A stretch of 9,129 bases of DNA from Chloroflexota bacterium (lineage in GTDB: Bacteria > Chloroflexota > Anaerolineae > B4-G1), in the NCBI GenBank assembly GCA_011046405.1, contig DSAR01000543.1:1-9129 (forward strand). The letters are read 5' to 3'. Each line of letters opens with the position of its first letter. Within the stretch, counting starts at the first letter, position 1. Below, piece after piece: positions 1 to 6,200 of the stretch. A program made the position numbers and the translations under genes. The notes under the pieces were generated by a model. It did not search any database, was not told where the DNA came from, and saw only the letters and a program-made list of their open reading frames with translations.

Positions 1-159
1 CTTCAATTGAGAAGCGTATTGAGTTAGCCATCAGGAAAGTTTTCGTTTGATTGTGGACTTAGCTTCACCGGCCGCCATCGTGTGACGTTCAAGGAAACAG
101 ACTCGTTCAAGTTCAGGTTTACGAGATCACAGTCCAATCAATCCAATTAGGGGGGAAAA
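1..159. other. Leader/intergenic stretch upstream of the giant gene
   Basis: No complete gene fits here. The frame beginning at base 3 stays open to a TGA at 48-50 (reading ...IEKRIELAIRKVFV, stop) and could be the last residues of an upstream gene, but about 15 codons cannot prove this. The stretch is visibly more AT-rich than the gene body. Short direct repeats occur: CGTTCAAG at 86-93 and 104-111, followed by GTTCAGG at 111-117, and TCCAAT at 133-138 and 142-147. I could not find a convincing -35/-10 pair with normal spacing, nor a terminator hairpin with a T-run. Confidence 0.5.
149..155 (+). promoter_or_regulatory. Ribosome binding site (AGGGGGG) for the giant gene
   Basis: A purine tract AGGGGGG followed by AAAA ends four bases before ATG 160. 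It fits a Shine-Dalgarno element, although the spacing is short and the core is a G-run rather than GGAGG. Together with the in-frame TAG at 148-150, which overlaps the tract, it fixes the start codon. Confidence 0.7.
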
Positions 160-270
160 ATGGACCGTAAAACTATTGTGCGCTTCGTGCTATCGCTTGC
201 TTTGGCATTTGCTGCTTTAGTCGTGCTTTTTGGGTTGTTGGGAGGGGCAGATGGTCGAGCAGCGTACGCG
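160..270 (+). other. Sec-type signal peptide, residues 1-37
   Basis: The N-terminus has a positively charged n-region (MDRKTIVR), a long hydrophobic core over residues 9-27 made of F, V, L and A, then a GGADGR turn and an A-Y-A-A stretch at 35-38. An AxA-type signal peptidase I site most likely falls after A37 (AYA|AE), with A38 as the alternative. There is no lipobox cysteine, so it is not a lipoprotein, and no twin arginine. This directs the protein out of the cytoplasm. Confidence 0.88.
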
Positions 271-3200
271 GCTGAATCATTGTTAGACGTGCAGCCGGCC
301 GACCAGCAAACGACGTCCCGTTCGTTACCGGAACGGACGACTTTGCCCGAGACAGGGCGGGCGCCGGCGACCGCTTCGCCGCGGGCACCGCTCATGAACG
401 GCGTCGAGCCGTCCACGGTGATTACCGTGTGCTCGTCTGGTTGTGACTATGCCTTGGTCCAGGCGGCGGTGAGCGCCGCGCCCGAGGGCGCGCTGGTCAA
501 GGTCGCGCAGGGGGTCTACGATCCCGTAGAGTTGACGAAGACGTTGACCTTGCGCGGTGGCTACACCACGAGCAATTGGCTCATCTCCCGGCCCGACGAG
601 CACCCAACGGTGTTGGACGGCGGAGGGGCGGCGCAGGTCGTGCGGATTTCCGACGGCGACCCGACGGTCGAGGGCTTTCACATTCAGAACGGCGCGGCGA
701 ACGAGGGGGCGGGCGTCTACATCGCCGGCGGCGAGCCGGTACTGCGACGTAACCGTATCTATGGGAACGCGGCCGACGGCGCTACAGGGGCCGGCGGCGG
801 CGTCCACGTGGCGGGCGGATCGCCCTTCCTGGAGAACAACCTGATCTACACCAATACGGTTGATGGGCAGGGCGGCGGTCTCTATCTCGGCGGGGATGGC
901 GCCGCGATGGTGCGCTACAACACGTTTTACGACAATCGATCCACCGGGGAGGGCGGCGGGATATGTGTGGTCTCCGGTTCGCCCGTCATCAGCGCCTCAA
1001 TCATCGTTAGCAACACGGCGCCAACTGGCGGCGGCGTCTACGAGGAGGTCACCGCCGATGCGCAGGTGCTGCGAAATAACTTCTTTGGCAACCTCAATGA
1101 CAACTACGTCGGTGGGACGTTGGCCGGTAACAACACGTTCGATCCGCGATTCGAGGGGCCGATTGTGGGCGTCGATCCGGCGGAGATGAATTTCCGCCTG
1201 GCGCCAAATTCCCAGTGTATTGGGCGGGATGACCCCAACTATCCAGACGTTTACCCTGACGATGATTACGATGGCTTTGCCCGGCCCTTTGGCCTGTGGG
1301 CCGACATAGGGGCCCACGAGTTCTATACTGGGACTTGCTTCGCTCGCGTCAGCGGCGGGGCGGTCTATACCAACGTGCAGGCGGCGGTCGACGCTGCATC
1401 GGCCGGGGGTGCGGTGTTGGTAGCCGGTTATTGCACCGGTGCCGGGGATAATGTAGTGTCGGTGAGCAAGGCACTCACTTTGCGCGGTGGGTATACGAAA
1501 ACCTACTGGGTCGAATCATATCCGGTGGCCCACCGGACGGTGTTGGATGGGGAGGGCGCGCGGCGGGTGATCTATATCAATCAATCCGGGGCGGCGTCGA
1601 TTGAGAGTTTCGATATTTACAATGGTTTTGTCGGTAATTCCGGCAATGGTGGCGGTATCCGTATGGCAGGGAGCAGCAGTGACCTGGTGATCCGGCACAA
1701 TCGCATCTACAGCAATCGGGTTGAAAATCATGGTGGTGGTGTCTACGTCTATGGCCGTGAACCGGTTTTGGAGGGGAACGAGATTTATTCGAACGTCGCC
1801 AGCGGATGGGGTGGGGGAATCTATGTCGCTCCTAATGTGAAAAATGAGGTCACGATAGAGGGCAACTGGATCTATGCCAATGTGGCGAACAACGGCGGGG
1901 GCATCGGCATCAATAAACAGTACGTAACTGACATTGCCACAGTGAGGCGCAATTGGATTTACAGCAACACAGCGACTAATCAAGGTGGGGGGATCAATGT
2001 AGAAGTCAATAATAGTCGGTTGGAGGATAACTGGATCTATGCGAATACGGCGGCGGATAATGGCGGCGGGGTTTATTTGGGGTCCGCTAGCAACGTCCTC
2101 GTGATCGGAAATCACATCTATAATAATAATTCAGATAAGAGCGTAAATCTCGCCAATGGCGGCGGCGGTATATTCGCCAATCGGGGGGTCATTCGAAGCA
2201 ACGTGATCACAGGCAACACGGCTGCCAGTTATGGCGGAGGGATTTATGCATATAACCCTGAGACGTTAGTGGAGCGCAACCGGGTTTACGGCAACGAAGC
2301 AGATCAGGGCGGTGGTGTGATGTTGCGGAATAATGCAACAGCGCGAAATAACCTGGTGTATAGCAATACATCCACTTTATCTGGCGGCGGCATCCGCATT
2401 CGAAATGGACACGTGATCAACAACGTCATCTACGACAACGCGGCGCCTGGAGGAAGCGGTGGAGGCATTTATGCGGATGGCTCTAGTCCCGGTAGTTACA
2501 TTTACGGTAACATCGTCGTGAGCAACACGTCCGGAAGCAGCGGTACAGGGATCAATATCACTGGAGGCAATGCCAGACTGAACAACGTGTGGGGTAATAC
2601 CTGTGTTGGGAACTGCTCCGACAACCTCAGCGAGGATCCACTTTTCGAGGATTGGGTTGATTTCTACCTGCAGCCTGGCTCGCCCTGCATCGACGCCATC
2701 ACGACGACCGACAAGACCTATTACGCCGATGACGATTACGATGGTTACGCCCGGCCTTTCGGACAGTATGCCGACATGGGCGCCCACGAGTTCTACACCG
2801 GAACCTGCTTCGCCCGTTTGAGCGACGGCGGCCGGGTCTACGACGTGGTGCAGGAGGCGGTGGTTACAGCGACGGCCGGCGTGAGCGACGTCCTGGTCGC
2901 CGGAACCTGCCAGGGGACCGCCGGCCTGGTGACGCTGGATAAGCCGCTGGGGTTGTACGGCGGTTACGCCATTGAGGATTGGAGCGCGCCGGTGACGGAG
3001 ACGATCCTGGACGGCGCTATGATCACCATCACGGCTGAGGGCGTCTCTGTGGGGCGCTTCGTCATCCGGAACAGCGCCAGTCACGCCATTTACGTTGACG
3101 CGATCGTGAGCCCGACGATCCAGAACGTGATCGGGCACGACAACGCCGGCGGCGGATTCGTCTCTTCCCAGGGCGGCAGTCCGCGCCTGTACCATAATAC

Positions 3201-6200
3201 GTTTGCCGAGAACACGGGGGACGGGATCGCGTTGAGCGGCGCCGGTTACCCGGTGATCAGTAACACCATCGTGGTGAGCAATGCCACCGGCATTGTTGTA
3301 TCTGGTGGATCGTCACCGTACCTGGCCTACAACAACGTCACGGGCAATAGCACCAATTACAGCGGCGTCAGCGCTGGCGCAAGCGACGTGGCGTTCCCGC
3401 CGCGTTTCCAGAATCCGGCCGGCGGAGATTTCCGGCTGGCGTTCGATTCCCCATGCATCCACCGGGCGGATCCGAATACCGGTGTCGCGCTCGACTTCGA
3501 GGGGGACGCCCGTCCGGCGGGCGATGGGTACGACATCGGGGCCGACGAGGCGATCGATCACCTGGGTCTCGTTTTCGTGGATGACGAAGCGGGGGACACG
3601 ATCCCCAACCGGGTGGTCGAGTACACTCATTACCTGACCAACACTGGCACGCGGGCGGATAGTTTCGTCTTGAATCACACAGTCGATCAGCCCTGGGACG
3701 TGGACTACGTCTCCGTTTACACCCTCGCGCCGGGCGAGGGGACGGCGGTCCCGGTCGCATTGACGGTGCCCTCCGCCGTGATGAGCGGCACGCAAGCGAC
3801 GGTGCATCTCACGGCGACCTCGCAATCCGGCGTGTACTTCTTCGACACGGTGTCGAATACCACGCTCGTCCGGAGCGGTTGGCAGTTCGACCTGGCGCCG
3901 GAGACCGGCGCGCAGACGGCCGACCGGGGCGACACGGTGGTGTATACGCACGTCCTGACCAACCTGGGCGCGACCGATTCCTACACCTTGACGTTGGACA
4001 GCAGCCTGGGATGGGCGACAGTAATCCCGGACGAGCTGAATAACGTGGGGAGCGGTGCCGTCGAGGTAATTCGGATTGAAATCGTCGTCCCGTCCTGGGC
4101 CGCCGGTGGGTCGGTGGAAGAGACGATCCTCAGCGTGACCAGCGTTGGCGCCGCCAGCGAGGACCGCGTGGTCCAGGCGGCGGTGACCGACACGACCGAC
4201 GTGACGTTCGATTATGGCGACCGGTACGTCGCCCCGGCTGTAGATGGCGGGGATGACCATAGCGGCCTCAACAGTTGCCTCGCTGAAAGCGACCCCTGCG
4301 CGACGATCGAGCAGGCGGTCAGGAGGGCCAGCGACGGCGAAACGATCAAGGTGGCCGCCGGGACCTACGATGAATACAACATCCCGCTCAACAAGGCGGT
4401 GGTGCTGCAGGGCGGTTATACGACGTCCGACTGGTCGACCGCCGCGCCGGATGAAAACCCGACGGTGATTGACGCTGGCCAAAATGGCCGAGTGCTCTAC
4501 ATCGGGGGCAGTCCAACGGTCGATGGGTTGATTTTGCAGAATGCGGAGAGCACCGGTTATGGCGGCGGCATCTACGTGGCGCAGGGGGCAGAACCGACTA
4601 TCCGGCGCACGCGTATCACCGGCAACACAGCATCTCACGGTGGCGGGATATACAACGCCGGCGGCGATTTTACGTTGGAGCGATGTGTCGTAGTTGGCAA
4701 CAGCGCCGGACAATTCGGCGGCGGTGTTTATAACCTCAGCGGCGATCCGGACATATTCAGCAGTGTGTTCTACGACAACGTGTCTGGCAACAGCGGCGGC
4801 GCTTTCTACAACGCCGGCGGCGCGCCCAGGGTGTGGCACGATACATTCGTGTACAACGAGACCGGTAATTACGGCGGCGGGTTATTCCTCGGTTCTGGTT
4901 CTTCCCCTGTCGTCAGCAATACGATCATCTTCAGCAACACCGCTGGTACGAATGGCGGCGGTGTGTACAATGAGGCGGGGAGCGCGGTGTTGGCTTACAA
5001 CAACGCCGGCGATAACGTGCCCAACGATTACAACAGTGGTGCGCCTCATATGTCGGCGAATCCGGACTTCGTGGACGCGCAGGCCGGGGATTTTCACCTG
5101 CTCAAGGGCTCGCCGTGCATCGACGCCGGCGACGGGGTGGACTTGGCGGTGATCCCGGAGGACCTGGATGGGCAGCCGCGTTGGATGAATGAATGGCCCG
5201 ACATCGGCGCCGACGAGTATCAGTGGGCCCGCCTGGAACTGGTCTCCCTGAATGACCAGCAGAAGCATACGCCGACCGAGGTGTTGACCTTCACCCACAT
5301 TCTGACGAACACCGGGACCGACGACGACGCCTTTCGTCTGATGTGGGAGCAGTCACTGCCCGGGTGGACGATAGCGGTAGACGGCGTCGTCACCGGGCCG
5401 ATCACGACGCCGGTGTTGATCAAGGATCAGGCGATGCCGGTCGACGTGGTGGTGACCGTGCCGAGCGGCTTGCTCAGCGGCACGACGAATTTGATCACCC
5501 TCACGGCGACCTCGCTGCACGACGAGGAAGTGAGCGACTTCGCCTTGAACCACGCCACGGTCGAGCGAGTGGTGGACGTGTTCCTATCTCCCAACCTATG
5601 GTTCAACGAGACCGGGTGGGGAAATACCACCGAAGAGGTCGTGTATACGCACACCCTGGCCAACACGGGGAACTACACTGACGTGTTCATCCTCAGCCAG
5701 TGGAGCAGCCAGGCGACGCCGGGTGAAGATCCCTGGCCCGTCTCTGTGACGCCTACGCCGACGGTGCAACTGGGCATGGGGGAGAGCCGGGTGGTCAGCG
5801 TGACCGTTACTGTTCCCTCTTATGCTCAGGAGATTGACGTGCACCGGGCGCTCGTCACAGCGACCTCGCAGACGGCTCCCTATCCTTATGACGTCGTCAC
5901 TGATACGACAGTGGCGGAATGGGCGCATGGCATCGCGTTTGGGCCCCCAACTAGCGTCGGTGAAGGTCTGCCCAGCGAGACGGTCGAGCATACCCACTAC
6001 CTGACCAATACCGGCAACTATACCGATACGTTTGGCTTGACGTCTACCTCCGATCGGGGATGGCCCGTTTCCTTCTCGCCGTCACCGACGGTGACGCTAG
6101 GACCCTCGGAAATACAGGAGATCAAGGTCCAAGTGGAGATTCCGGACCGGGGCGTGGCCTTCGGCGGCGAGTGGGATACGACCCTCGTGACGGCGACTTC

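Noticed and set aside
3..50. Possible C-terminal tail of an upstream gene on the + strand (ending TGA 48-50)
   Set aside because: Only about 15 codons are visible, with no recognisable motif; an open run of this length occurs by chance. Mentioned in the leader entry but not called as a gene.
1..159. Sigma-70-type promoter
   Set aside because: Several TTGA-containing hexamers exist (for example at 7-12 and 47-52), but none has an acceptable -10 element 16-18 bases downstream.
1600..2600. CRISPR or DNA-level tandem repeat array
   Set aside because: The regularity is at the protein level (GGG(I/V) and N.IY.N motifs). The DNA between motifs differs, the units are of variable length, and there are no identical direct repeats with unique spacers.
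3313..4839. A 508-codon open frame on the minus strand, with similar long minus frames at 2377-3195, 6676-7497 and 7699-8451
   Set aside because: They lie antisense to the continuous + strand frame. Their translations are rich in Arg, Val, His and Asp without recognisable domains, and they start and stop at arbitrary places relative to the module structure. The + strand frame shows repeated domains throughout, so these are shadows of high-GC coding sequence.
421..5220. Polysaccharide lyase or pectinase activity for the beta-helix modules
   Set aside because: The fold is shared with such enzymes, but I cannot find a lyase or glycosidase catalytic signature; the coils are dominated by glycine and asparagine turns of the structural type.
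5343..5681. Plus-strand open frames in other registers (also 557-844, 3281-3637, 4694-5152, 7671-8102)
   Set aside because: They overlap the main frame completely, show no family motif and have compositions expected of frame-shifted reading of Gly/Thr/Val-rich sequence.
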